A stretch of 13,508 nucleotides of DNA from Taibaiella sp047605615 (GCA_047605615.1 JASGFI010000075.1:1-13508), one strand, 5' to 3'; shown: positions 1 through 7,150, counted from the stretch's first letter. Notes: generated by a model from the letters alone, not told the origin. A program made the numbers and translations.

Positions 1-55
1 TACCTACCTACCTACCTACCTACCTACCTACCTACCTACCTACCTACCTACCTAC
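1..55. repeat. Tetranucleotide tandem repeat (TACC)13.75
   Basis: The window opens with 13 perfect TACC units (1-52) plus TAC (53-55) before the pattern breaks. The left edge cuts the repeat, so the true copy number is at least this. Read in any frame, the repeat contains no stop and encodes a repeated four-residue unit (Tyr-Leu-Pro-Thr in some register). It leads straight into the signal peptide of the Wzi-type protein. Perfect tetranucleotide tracts of this length are prone to slipped-strand mispairing, so copy number is expected to vary between cells. Assembly collapse or a contig end could also make the length unreliable. Confidence 0.97.
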
Positions 56-1559
56 ACCAATTAAGCTGCTTGCAATCATCGGTTTCCTACTTTCGTCTGT
101 TGCGTTACAAGCACAACCTATCGACAGCATTGCCGGCACGGCAAACGTACCATTGGCCGATTCGTTCAACCTGCAACTGGGGTTGAATGCAGGGGGCGCT
201 TCCAAGGATTTCATGCCCACTTGGTTGATAGCCAACCGTTGGGCCATGGTGGCCGACCGAAGAGCGGATGTGGGGCTATGGGGTTATTTCAAGCACAAAC
301 ACAGTTTTTTGGAGAAAGACAGCACCGGGCGGCCAAAGATGCCCCTTGCCCGGCGAAGCGTTTTTGTTGAATATGCGGCATTGCCCTTTACCAACAACCA
401 ATTCGGCCAATTTACCCTCAACGAAGCCTATGCCAAATTGGGCTACGGCAGGTGGGAACTGAGGGCCGGAAGGTACAGGCACGTGCTGGGCGAAATAGAC
501 CCCTACCTGAGTTCCGGTTCGCTGGGGGTAAGCGGCAACGCGCTGCCCATACCCATGGTGACCATGGCCCTGGCCGATTATGCGCCCATACCCTTTACCC
601 GTGGCTGGGTGCAGGTAAAAGGCACATTCAGCCATGGTTGGTTTGGCAACAACAGGTACATGCAAGGTGCATGGTTGCACGAAAAAAGTGCCTATATGCG
701 CTTGGGCAGGGGCAGGCTTAAACTGTGGGGCGGCGTGCAGCACGACGTGGAATGGGCAGGCAGGAGGGGGAACAAACAATTGGACAGAGGCTGGAAACAA
801 TACTGGGAGGTGGTAACGGTACAGGAAGCCAACGACGGCAGCGTGGGCGGCAACAACATTTTACCCAACCGGCCCGGCGACCAGCGCGGGGTATTGGAAG
901 GGGGCATAGACTACGAGGGCAAGCAATTGGTTTGGCGCGCTTACCACCAGGTGCCCTTTGAAAGCGGGCAGGGCATCGACATTCGGAACATAGATGGGCT
1001 GAATGGGTTAAGTGTGCAGTTCAAAGGGAAAACCCCGATACGCAAACTATTGGTCGAATTTCTGTACACCAAGCAAATGGAGAATTATTACCCCGTTCGA
1101 TACGCCCAGACTTACTACAATAACGGCTACTACAAAACAGGCTGGGAATATGACGACTGGGTGGTTGGCAGCCCACTGCTAATCAACAGGGTTCGGGGAC
1201 AGCATTATTTTAGCAGCGTAAAACCATACGACTGGACCGCGCCCGACGACAGCATACCGGCAAACTCCAACATAATTGTGCCCCAAGTAATAGCCCTCCA
1301 CCTTGCGGGCAATTATCAGTTGTTCCGACACCGTAAATGCACCATGCTCGGGCGCACCTTTGTTACCTACTCGGTCAATTATCGTACCCGGCAACTTGCT
1401 ACCTCCTACAAACAATGGAATACCATGCAGGAATTTAGTTACCAAGCGTACAGATTGCCGGCACTAAGGGTAAAGCTGGCCATAGGCTTCGACACCGGCG
1501 ACCTGAGCCATAACCTGGGGGCGCTGTTGGCCATAACTTGGCAACTTATGGGTAGGTAA
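3..1559 (+). CDS. Wzi-family capsule assembly outer-membrane beta-barrel protein, 5' end incomplete
   Basis: This is predicted to be an outer-membrane beta-barrel of the Wzi (capsule assembly) family, whose members bind or organise surface polysaccharide. A signal peptide is encoded at about 60-116 (hydrophobic core LLAIIGFLLSSVALQ, cleavage after AQA-type residues). The mature part shows family-like features: alternating aromatic strands, the segment ELRAGRYRHVLGE followed by SSGSLGVSGNALPIP, a NNGYYKTGWEY stretch, and a C-terminal strand ending in ITWQLMGR. From the signal peptide the protein is about 500 residues, a usual size. The start is unresolved: no ATG or GTG lies between the repeat and the signal peptide, so translation either begins left of the window and reads through the repeat, or uses the ATT codon at 60-62. 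The 3' end overlaps the convergent lipoprotein gene by 14 bases. Family assignment is from remembered motifs. Confidence 0.8.
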   Translation, partial: PTYLPTYLPTYLPTYLPTPIKLLAIIGFLLSSVALQAQPIDSIAGTANVPLADSFNLQLGLNAGGASKDFMPTWLIANRWAMVADRRADVGLWGYFKHKHSFLEKDSTGRPKMPLARRSVFVEYAALPFTNNQFGQFTLNEAYAKLGYGRWELRAGRYRHVLGEIDPYLSSGSLGVSGNALPIPMVTMALADYAPIPFTRGWVQVKGTFSHGWFGNNRYMQGAWLHEKSAYMRLGRGRLKLWGGVQHDVEWAGRRGNKQLDRGWKQYWEVVTVQEANDGSVGGNNILPNRPGDQRGVLEGGIDYEGKQLVWRAYHQVPFESGQGIDIRNIDGLNGLSVQFKGKTPIRKLLVEFLYTKQMENYYPVRYAQTYYNNGYYKTGWEYDDWVVGSPLLINRVRGQHYFSSVKPYDWTAPDDSIPANSNIIVPQVIALHLAGNYQLFRHRKCTMLGRTFVTYSVNYRTRQLATSYKQWNTMQEFSYQAYRLPALRVKLAIGFDTGDLSHNLGALLAITWQLMGR

Positions 1560-1968
1560 GCGAAAAACCGGCCTCCGTGAGTGTCGTAAACGTATAATCC
1601 TTGCGCAACAAGACCAAGTAACGGCTCTGTACTTCCGACCAAGGAAGGGCATCTACCGTGTCGGCATTGAAGAAATAAAAACTAAGGGTATCTTTGGGCA
1701 TCTCGTCGAAGATTTCCTGCCAATCCTTGCCGCTGTATATGGCATCTTGGCTGTTGGCCCCTATCCTTGTCAAATTTGGCCTGTTTGAAGGCAAGTTTAC
1801 GTCCGGATATGCGTTCATCCACCAACTTGGCCCATAGCCGGGCACAACATAAACGGGGAAATTTGCATTGTTGGCGACCTGTACTTTTTCCCAATCGGAA
1901 ACGAACGGATTTTTCTTACAGGCCGACACGGCAACCAAGAGCATGGCAAACACGGGCATGGAACGCAT
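1546..1968 (-). CDS. Small Bacteroidota lipoprotein of unknown function
   Basis: The product is a predicted lipoprotein of 140 residues. The signal peptide ends in the lipobox AVSAC, with the lipidated Cys at residue 17 followed by KKN. The mature part carries features I associate with a widespread uncharacterised Bacteroidota lipoprotein family: a YPDVNLPSNRP segment, a central KDTLSFYFFNADTVDALPW segment and a C-terminal tail ending in LTYP. An upstream in-frame TTG at 1990-1992 would add eight residues. I chose the ATG at 1966-1968 because a -7-like box at 1997-2004 would put the transcript start near 1991, and TTG starts are uncommon here. A further ATG lies at 1957-1959. The gene converges on the Wzi-type gene with a 14-base overlap and is divergent from the glycosyltransferase. 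No enzymatic function is suggested. Confidence 0.8.
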   Translation of the reverse strand: MRSMPVFAMLLVAVSACKKNPFVSDWEKVQVANNANFPVYVVPGYGPSWWMNAYPDVNLPSNRPNLTRIGANSQDAIYSGKDWQEIFDEMPKDTLSFYFFNADTVDALPWSEVQSRYLVLLRKDYTFTTLTEAGFSLTYP

Positions 1969-1996
1969 GGAGTCAAGTTTTTTGTTGAACAAAGCG

Positions 1997-2004
1997 TAAA
2001 TATA
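1997..2004 (-). promoter_or_regulatory. Putative -7 box for the small lipoprotein gene
   Basis: On the minus strand the bases read TATATTTA, one mismatch from the Bacteroidota -7 consensus TAnnTTTG. A transcript start near 1991 would leave a leader of roughly 22 bases before the ATG at 1968. I do not see a convincing -33 box at the normal distance, so this rests on one element. Confidence 0.3.
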
Positions 2005-2052
2005 GGAAAAGAGCGAATAGGAAAAAACGAAACAAAAGCAAAAACAATTTAA

Positions 2053-3288
2053 ATGAAAATATTAATATACGGAATCAATTACGCCCCGGAGCTAACCGGC
2101 ATAGGCAAGTACACCGGCGAAATGGCCTCTTGGCTGGCCAACAAAGGCCACGAGGTACACGTAGTGGCGGCCATGCCCTATTATCCCGAATGGCGCATCC
2201 ACGATGCCTACAAAGGCAGACTCTGGTTCACGGAAATCGTGGACGGCGTCAGGGTACACCGCAGCCCCTTGTATGTTCCGGCCATGGTAGATGCAAAGAA
2301 GCGCATCCTGCACGAGTTTTCCTTTTTGCTGGCAACAATGCCGGGATGGCTGCGTAGGATTTTTGCCCAAAAGTTCGATTTGGTGTTCACGGTGGCGCCA
2401 CCCTTTCATTTAAACCTGCTTTCGGTATTGTACAAAAAGCTGCGCGGCGGCGCGCTCGTCAACCACGTGCAAGACCTGCAAGTAGATGCGGCCAAGGATT
2501 TGGGCATGATAAAAAATCGGAGGTTCTTGAAGCTGATGTTTGGGATGGAGCGGTGGCTGATGATGCAAAGCAGCCGTGTGTCAACCATCAGTGCCGGCAT
2601 GCAGCACAAAATCTTGGCCAAGGGCATTCCCATGGAAAAGATGTTGTTTTTCCCCAATTGGGTGGACAGTGGTTTTATCTATCCGCTGCCAAAGGAACGG
2701 TCGTTGTTAACCACGTTCGGCTACGACAGTTCCCATAAAATCGTCTTGTACAGCGGCAATTTGGGCGAAAAACAAGGTTTGGACATGATAATACGCGTGG
2801 CGGCCGCCTTCAAAAACGAACCCGACGTGCAATTTGCGGTGTGCGGGCAGGGCGGAGGGAAAGACAAATTGGTGGAACTGGCGGCGGCAAGCGGCACAAA
2901 CAACCTCCGTTTTTTTCCTTTGCAACCATACGGACAACTGGCCGCCTTGCTTGCCATGGCCGATGTTCATTTGGTGTTGCAAAAAAGCAATGCGGCCGAT
3001 TTGGTGATGCCCAGCAAGCTAACGGGCATATTGGCAGCAGGCGGATGTTCCGTCATCACCGCCCTGCCCGGCACATCCCTTTACGATACGGTGCACCAAC
3101 ACGACATGGGCATATTGGTGCCTCCAGAAGATGACGCAGCATTGGCACAAGGCATTCGCAAGGGCTTGTACGAAGAAAACAATTCGATAAGGCTGAACGC
3201 GCGCAAGTACGCCGAAGAGTATCTGGACAAAGAAAACATATTGTCGAAATTCGAGGCAGCAATGATAGCGTTGGCTACCAACGTTTAG
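2053..3288 (+). CDS. WcaI-type glycosyltransferase (GT4 family)
   Basis: This is a 411-residue cytoplasmic GT-B glycosyltransferase that should add a sugar from a nucleotide-sugar donor to a lipid-linked exopolysaccharide intermediate. The N-terminal domain opens with ILIYGINYAPELTGIGKYT (residues 3-21), the acceptor-side signature of WcaI-like proteins, followed by the AMPYYPEWR segment (40-48). The donor-binding C-terminal domain starts near 228 with IVLYSGNLGEKQGLD and carries the AADLVMPSKLTGILAAGG loop (314-331). Length matches E. coli WcaI (about 407). The start is the first ATG, preceded by an A-rich leader typical of the phylum. It follows the Wzi-type gene on the same strand but about 490 bases away, with the minus-strand lipoprotein between, so co-transcription is doubtful. 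The exact sugar cannot be read from the sequence. Confidence 0.9.
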   Translation: MKILIYGINYAPELTGIGKYTGEMASWLANKGHEVHVVAAMPYYPEWRIHDAYKGRLWFTEIVDGVRVHRSPLYVPAMVDAKKRILHEFSFLLATMPGWLRRIFAQKFDLVFTVAPPFHLNLLSVLYKKLRGGALVNHVQDLQVDAAKDLGMIKNRRFLKLMFGMERWLMMQSSRVSTISAGMQHKILAKGIPMEKMLFFPNWVDSGFIYPLPKERSLLTTFGYDSSHKIVLYSGNLGEKQGLDMIIRVAAAFKNEPDVQFAVCGQGGGKDKLVELAAASGTNNLRFFPLQPYGQLAALLAMADVHLVLQKSNAADLVMPSKLTGILAAGGCSVITALPGTSLYDTVHQHDMGILVPPEDDAALAQGIRKGLYEENNSIRLNARKYAEEYLDKENILSKFEAAMIALATNV

Positions 3289-3331
3289 GGCTTGTGCGGC
3301 CATGGCTACAAAAGGCGTACCGGGTCTTGCG

Positions 3332-4708
3332 CTACCATTGCATCGAAACGGTCTTGACATTGACAAATTCCCGGAGGCCGAAATAAGATAGTTCCCTGCC
3401 GTAACCACTTTGCTTTATGCCGCCAAAAGGCAGCCTGGCATCGGATTTCACGAAGTCGTTTACAAATATGCTGCCCGCCTCCAACATGGTGGTGGCCACC
3501 GCTTCGGCCTTTGCCATATCTTTTGTGAACAATGCGCCGCCCAATCCAAATTCCGTATCGTTGGCTATGGCTATGGCCTCCGCCTCGTCTTTTGCCGCTA
3601 TGACGGCCGCCACCGGGCCAAACAACTCTTCGTCGTAGGCGGGCATTCCTTTCTTTACGTTGGCCAATACCGTTGGCGGGTAAAATGCGCCCAAGCCTTC
3701 GGGCAATTGGCCGCCACACAATATCACGGCACCTTTTGCCACGCTGTCTTGCACCTGTTGGTGCAGTTCGTTGCGCAAGTCCATGCGCGCCATGGGGCCT
3801 GCCTGCATACCTTCCACATTGGGGTTGCCCCAAGTAAGGGCTTTCATCTTTTCCACCACCATTTTGGTAAATTCGTCCGCAATGGCTTCCACCACCACAA
3901 ATCTTTTCGCGGCTATGCAGCTTTGGCCCGTGTTTGTCATGCGCGATTGCACACACGTTGCGGCAGCCAATTCAATATCGGCATCGGCCAACACCACGTA
4001 GGCATCGCTGCCACCCAGCTCCAATACTTGTTTTTTAAGGTGCGCCCCCGCCAATGCCGCCACCTTGCGGCCTGCTACGGTGCTGCCGGTAAAGGTTACG
4101 GCGTGTATCCGACTGTCGGCCATTATGGCTTCCGTGTCGGCAGAGGATACCAATAATACTTGGAACAATCCCTGGGGCAGCCCGGCTTCCTGTGCTATCT
4201 TTTCCATGGCCAATGCGCAACCGGTAACGTTGGAAGCGTGTTTGAGCAACATGGCATTGCCGCCCGTCAATATGGGGGCCAACGCACGATAGGCTTGCCA
4301 ATAGGGAAAATTCCAAGGCATGATGGCCAAAACGCTACCCAACGGTTGATAGGTGACAAATGCTTTGCCGGCTTCGGTATTCACTACTTCCGGGGCCAGC
4401 ATTTGGGGGCCGTTATCGGCATAGTACTTTAACGATGCGGCACATTTTTCCACCTCTGCCACGGCTTGGCTTATGGGTTTGCCCATTTCGTCGGTGGCTA
4501 TTTGGGCCATGTATTGCTTGTTGCGCAACAAATGGCCGGCCAATGTACGTATATACGCCGCCCGTTCTTGGGGCGCCAATATTTTCCATTCCCCAAAAGC
4601 CTTGGCCGCTTGTCGCAGCTTGGTTTCTATTGCCTGTGGGCTATCCGTATCGTACCGCGCTATTTCCTGTTGGTCAAACGGGTTGACGGACACTAATTGT
4701 TTGCTCAT
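3332..4708 (-). CDS. NAD(P)-dependent succinate-semialdehyde dehydrogenase-type aldehyde dehydrogenase
   Basis: This 458-residue aldehyde dehydrogenase most resembles the short SSADH class (Sad/YneI and mycobacterial GabD1, about 457-462 residues), which oxidises succinate semialdehyde to succinate in 4-aminobutyrate breakdown or a variant TCA route. Visible landmarks are PWNFPYWQ (131-138), the cofactor lysine in LLKHA (Lys156), the FTGST turn (206-210), the general base Glu230 in LELGGSD, the catalytic Cys264 in NTGQSCIAAKR, and LPFGGIKQSGYGRE near the C-terminus. All key residues are present. It is the last gene of the minus-strand run, 123 bases after the secreted protein gene, so it may be read through from that operon or have its own promoter. 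No aminobutyrate transaminase gene is nearby, so the substrate is inferred from subfamily features only. Confidence 0.9.
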   Translation of the reverse strand: MSKQLVSVNPFDQQEIARYDTDSPQAIETKLRQAAKAFGEWKILAPQERAAYIRTLAGHLLRNKQYMAQIATDEMGKPISQAVAEVEKCAASLKYYADNGPQMLAPEVVNTEAGKAFVTYQPLGSVLAIMPWNFPYWQAYRALAPILTGGNAMLLKHASNVTGCALAMEKIAQEAGLPQGLFQVLLVSSADTEAIMADSRIHAVTFTGSTVAGRKVAALAGAHLKKQVLELGGSDAYVVLADADIELAAATCVQSRMTNTGQSCIAAKRFVVVEAIADEFTKMVVEKMKALTWGNPNVEGMQAGPMARMDLRNELHQQVQDSVAKGAVILCGGQLPEGLGAFYPPTVLANVKKGMPAYDEELFGPVAAVIAAKDEAEAIAIANDTEFGLGGALFTKDMAKAEAVATTMLEAGSIFVNDFVKSDARLPFGGIKQSGYGRELSYFGLREFVNVKTVSMQW

Positions 4709-4831
4709 TTTGCAGCTTCTTTACGGCCTGTTCAAACTTTTGTAACAACTCTTATAATCAGTCCTTTCCTCATCTCTGCCCGCGGCTTCGGGAAGCGTGG
4801 CCAACAAGTTCAAAACCCGGAACGAACACCT

Positions 4832-5443
4832 TTATTCCTTCGACCATTTTTTCATCAAGGCAGGCATATCCTTCAATACCTGATAAAAGGCGCCCGCCCA
4901 ATAGTTCCTGAAACCGAAGCCGCCCGGCTTGGCCTTTACAGGTTTTGCCAGCAATATTTTTTTACTGCCCATGTCTATAAAAGTTACCCATACCGAAGCC
5001 GCGGATTTTGGCTTGGACATGGCTTCCACTATAAATACCAAGCCTATGCCCGACTTGCCCGACAGGTTGTATCGCTTCACCACTTGCGTGACGGCGGCAT
5101 TGTCCAAATGCTCAAAACCCGATGCTTGCGTACCTATAAACGGCCCTTTTGCCTTTTCGTTCAAGGCAGTAACGGCATCGGTAAAATATGCTGCCGAAGC
5201 GCGGCCTGTGGCTTTGGCTATGTCGTATTTTTTGTACTCTATCTCAAATAAATCGTTCCAGCCCGGAAAATATTTATCCTGCAATTCGCTTTCGCCAATT
5301 GCCTCATCCGACTTGATGAATTTCAACTGAGAAAAATCCAAGCCCAACCATGTAACAGGCTCTTCCTTGTTAAATACGTCTTGTGCGCATACCGCGGAGG
5401 CCAAACCCAATACTATGGCTGCCATTGCTATCAACTTTTTCAT
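4832..5443 (-). CDS. Secreted/periplasmic protein of unknown function
   Basis: The protein has 203 residues with a clear Sec signal peptide (MKKLIAMAAIVLGLASAVCA, cleavage likely before Gln21) and no lipobox context, so it should be periplasmic or secreted. The mature protein begins with a PVTWLGLDFSQLKFI segment (residues 29-43) reminiscent of a recurrent Bacteroidota family of unknown role. It then has a mixed alpha/beta composition with several Lys-rich strands and a C-terminal GFRNYWAGAFYQVLKDMP helix. No catalytic motif is recognised. It starts 23 bases after the stop of the hotdog protein gene and therefore probably belongs to the ACP-acyltransferase operon, which hints at a role at the envelope. 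Function is not assigned. Confidence 0.8.
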   Translation of the reverse strand: MKKLIAMAAIVLGLASAVCAQDVFNKEEPVTWLGLDFSQLKFIKSDEAIGESELQDKYFPGWNDLFEIEYKKYDIAKATGRASAAYFTDAVTALNEKAKGPFIGTQASGFEHLDNAAVTQVVKRYNLSGKSGIGLVFIVEAMSKPKSAASVWVTFIDMGSKKILLAKPVKAKPGGFGFRNYWAGAFYQVLKDMPALMKKWSKE

Positions 5444-5466
5444 GTTTTGCTGATTTGTTTAGAAGT

Positions 5467-5859
5467 CTATTGAAGAAAAATTTTAAATTCGGCTTGGGCT
5501 ATCGTTTCGCCATGCAACGATACTTCGGCAGCTATTACCCGGGCATTCATTATCTGGTGCAGCGGTGTTGCGGTCGTTATAATAGTTTGTCCTGCCGGGG
5601 GCAATTTCTTGACCTCGAAATTCTTGACCGCCCCAATGAAACCTACGGGCGGCGCGGCACCGGTCAGCGCAGCTTGGTAGCCCGTGCCGGCAGCGGCAGC
5701 CTGCGCCATGTTTTCCAAAAGCCCGGCCTCCGTAAAATATCCATCCTGCACCAAGACGTTGTTCTCCGGGATGGTAAAAGAAACCCGTGTCAATTTTCCG
5801 TCCGACAGCAGCAAAGTGTCTATCATCTCAAATGGCGGGCCTTGCGGTATATATTCCAT
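5467..5859 (-). CDS. Hotdog-fold 3-hydroxyacyl-ACP dehydratase-like protein
   Basis: This 130-residue protein looks like a FabZ-type hotdog domain. It starts with IPQGPPFEMID (residues 4-14), matching the FabZ-like opening in which PHRxPF is usual, and carries the central helix GLLENMAQAAAAGTGY (46-61) with Glu49 aligned to the catalytic Glu of FabZ. The His that pairs with this Glu in FabZ (in GHFP) is absent; no His occurs before residue 101. The strand segment VGFIGAVKNFEVKKLPPAGQ (72-91) follows the FabZ pattern. It sits 59 bases after the acyltransferase gene and 23 bases before the secreted protein gene. In flexirubin/aryl-polyene loci, hotdog proteins of this kind act with an ACP. Whether it is an active dehydratase, a thioesterase-like protein or an inactive partner subunit is open. 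Confidence 0.8.
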   Translation of the reverse strand: MEYIPQGPPFEMIDTLLLSDGKLTRVSFTIPENNVLVQDGYFTEAGLLENMAQAAAAGTGYQAALTGAAPPVGFIGAVKNFEVKKLPPAGQTIITTATPLHQIMNARVIAAEVSLHGETIAQAEFKIFLQ

Positions 5860-5888
5860 AGTCTATTTGCGCCACAAATCTATAAAAC

Positions 5889-5906
5889 ATTGGCCTGATA
5901 GCCAAT
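5889..5906. other. Small inverted repeat between acyltransferase and hotdog genes
   Basis: ATTGGC (5889-5894) and GCCAAT (5901-5906) form a perfect 6-bp stem with a 6-base loop in the 59-base gap between two genes of the same operon. No T-run follows on either strand, so it is not a standard terminator. It could influence mRNA stability or be chance. Confidence 0.35.
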
Positions 5907-5918
5907 CGGTCAAAGCAC

Positions 5919-6815
5919 CTATTTTGCAGGCTGCCGGGGCACTTGCCAAAAATCGTAATAATTGAACCATTGGTGGGGGTATTGGCGCACTTTTTCTTCC
6001 AGCAATTGCACGTAATCTTCCAACATGGCCTGCGCCCCGGCCATGCCCCTTCCTTCGTATATTTGGGGTTCATTGCCGTAAAAATGGTACTGCATGTCGC
6101 TTTCCTTCATGGCAAACACGAAACACACGGGCGCCCTTAGCTTGGAGGCCAGCACAAACGGGCCAAGCGGGAAACAGGCATCCTTGCCCAGGAACGGGTG
6201 CATTATGGTGCGGCTACCTTCCACATACCTATCGGCGTGGATACATATCAGTTCGTTGCGCGCCAAGGCCGCCGACATTTCGTAAATATGCGACAAATCT
6301 TCCTTGATGAAAATAATGTTGAACGTCTTGGGGCCGGTTACGTTGTCGAGGTATTCTTTCAGTTGGGCAGCTTCGCCGTCATACATCACGATGTTTATCT
6401 TGCTGTCCAATCTTTGCAATAAATGGCCGGCCATTTCATAATTGCCCACATGCGCGCTTACTATTATGCCGCCTTTGCCGCCGTTGGCCAGCTCGTTCAG
6501 GTAATGGCCCCCGGTGCGCACCACGTCAAAGGGATTGGCCATGCCGCCCATTACCGCTATCCTGTCCAAAATAGTTTGGCCGAAGGTCTTGATATTTTTC
6601 CTTACCAACCTTGCGGATTCGTTTGCGGAAAAGCCAAGCCGTTCGCGGTAAAGGTATTGCAGCGGCCGGGTAGCCTTGGGCACAAACCAAATGTAGTACC
6701 GGGCCACCAATCGCAACAGCGCATAGGCGGGTCGAAGCCCGCCTTTACGTAAGAGATAAATAAAAATGGAATACCCCAGCTTGCCGCCACCCGACTTACC
6801 GCTCCACGCCGACAT
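5919..6815 (-). CDS. LpxL/HtrB-family lysophospholipid-type acyltransferase
   Basis: This is a 298-residue member of the lipid A acyltransferase (LpxL/HtrB) family, a membrane-associated enzyme moving an acyl chain from acyl-ACP to a hydroxyl group. The catalytic HX4E motif is visible as HVGNYE (His122 to Glu127) in IVSAHVGNYEMAG. An RYVEGSRTIMHPFLGKDACF region and a C-terminal WFNYYDFW segment follow, and the N-terminus has a hydrophobic stretch around residues 30-46. It starts two bases after the stop of the ACP gene, so the two are certainly co-transcribed and the ACP is the likely donor carrier. Such acyltransferases paired with a dedicated ACP are typical of flexirubin/aryl-polyene loci and differ from the housekeeping lipid A enzyme. 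The acyl acceptor cannot be told from the sequence. Confidence 0.88.
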   Translation of the reverse strand: MSAWSGKSGGGKLGYSIFIYLLRKGGLRPAYALLRLVARYYIWFVPKATRPLQYLYRERLGFSANESARLVRKNIKTFGQTILDRIAVMGGMANPFDVVRTGGHYLNELANGGKGGIIVSAHVGNYEMAGHLLQRLDSKINIVMYDGEAAQLKEYLDNVTGPKTFNIIFIKEDLSHIYEMSAALARNELICIHADRYVEGSRTIMHPFLGKDACFPLGPFVLASKLRAPVCFVFAMKESDMQYHFYGNEPQIYEGRGMAGAQAMLEDYVQLLEEKVRQYPHQWFNYYDFWQVPRQPAK

Positions 6816-6817
6816 GG

Positions 6818-7087
6818 TTATGCCGGTATTGCGGTTTCGAGCCTGCGGGCCACATAATCGTAGAAGTCCTTAATGGTGGTCATGGCCTGAAAATCTTCCG
6901 GCTTTACCTTGAAACCGAAATTGCTTTCAATGGCCACTATGAGGTCTATGTAATCAAGGCTGTCCAAATCCAATGTTTCCTTGAGGGTGGCTTCCGGTGC
7001 AATGGCAGTAGGCTCTACCTCAAAATCTTCGATTAAAAAATCATTGATACGGGTTACGATTTCCTGATAATTCATGTTATAACGCAT
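6818..7087 (-). CDS. Dedicated acyl carrier protein
   Basis: The product is an acidic 89-residue acyl carrier protein. The phosphopantetheine attachment site is Ser43 in LDLDSLDYIDLI, followed by the usual acidic helix and a final FYDYVARRLE helix. The second ATG at 7073-7075 would give an 85-residue protein; either start is possible. It opens the minus-strand operon, with the acyltransferase starting two bases after its stop, and a strong -7-like box plus a palindrome lie just upstream. Compared with the fatty-acid AcpP the recognition helix begins DSLDYIDL rather than the usual DSLD(T/S)VEL, which fits a specialised ACP serving this locus and not general fatty-acid synthesis; that last point is inference. 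Confidence 0.92.
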   Translation of the reverse strand: MRYNMNYQEIVTRINDFLIEDFEVEPTAIAPEATLKETLDLDSLDYIDLIVAIESNFGFKVKPEDFQAMTTIKDFYDYVARRLETAIPA

Positions 7088-7140
7088 CTAAAACTATAAA
7101 GCACTGAATATTTCCTTAACGGCAACGCCACGGAAGCGGG

Positions 7141-7148
7141 CAAAGGTA
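7141..7148 (-). promoter_or_regulatory. Putative -7 promoter box for the ACP operon
   Basis: The minus strand reads TACCTTTG, a perfect match to the Bacteroidota -7 consensus TAnnTTTG, followed by GC. A transcript start near 7135 would give a leader of about 48 bases before the ACP start. The -33 element is weak. A 22-base inverted repeat lies immediately upstream (7151-7172). Confidence 0.55.
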
Positions 7149-7150
7149 AT

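Noticed and set aside
1..55. Telomere-like or CRISPR-like reading of the TACC repeat
   Set aside because: There are no spacers, the unit is four bases and perfect, and the repeat continues in frame into a coding region. It is a simple sequence repeat.
3289..3331. Possible terminator around the GCCATGGC palindrome between the glycosyltransferase and dehydrogenase genes
   Set aside because: The palindrome has no loop and no T-run follows on either strand.
3410..4156. 248-codon plus-strand frame opposite the aldehyde dehydrogenase gene
   Set aside because: The opposite strand encodes a complete enzyme with all catalytic residues. The antisense product has a biased composition (His, Cys, Phe) and no recognisable domain.
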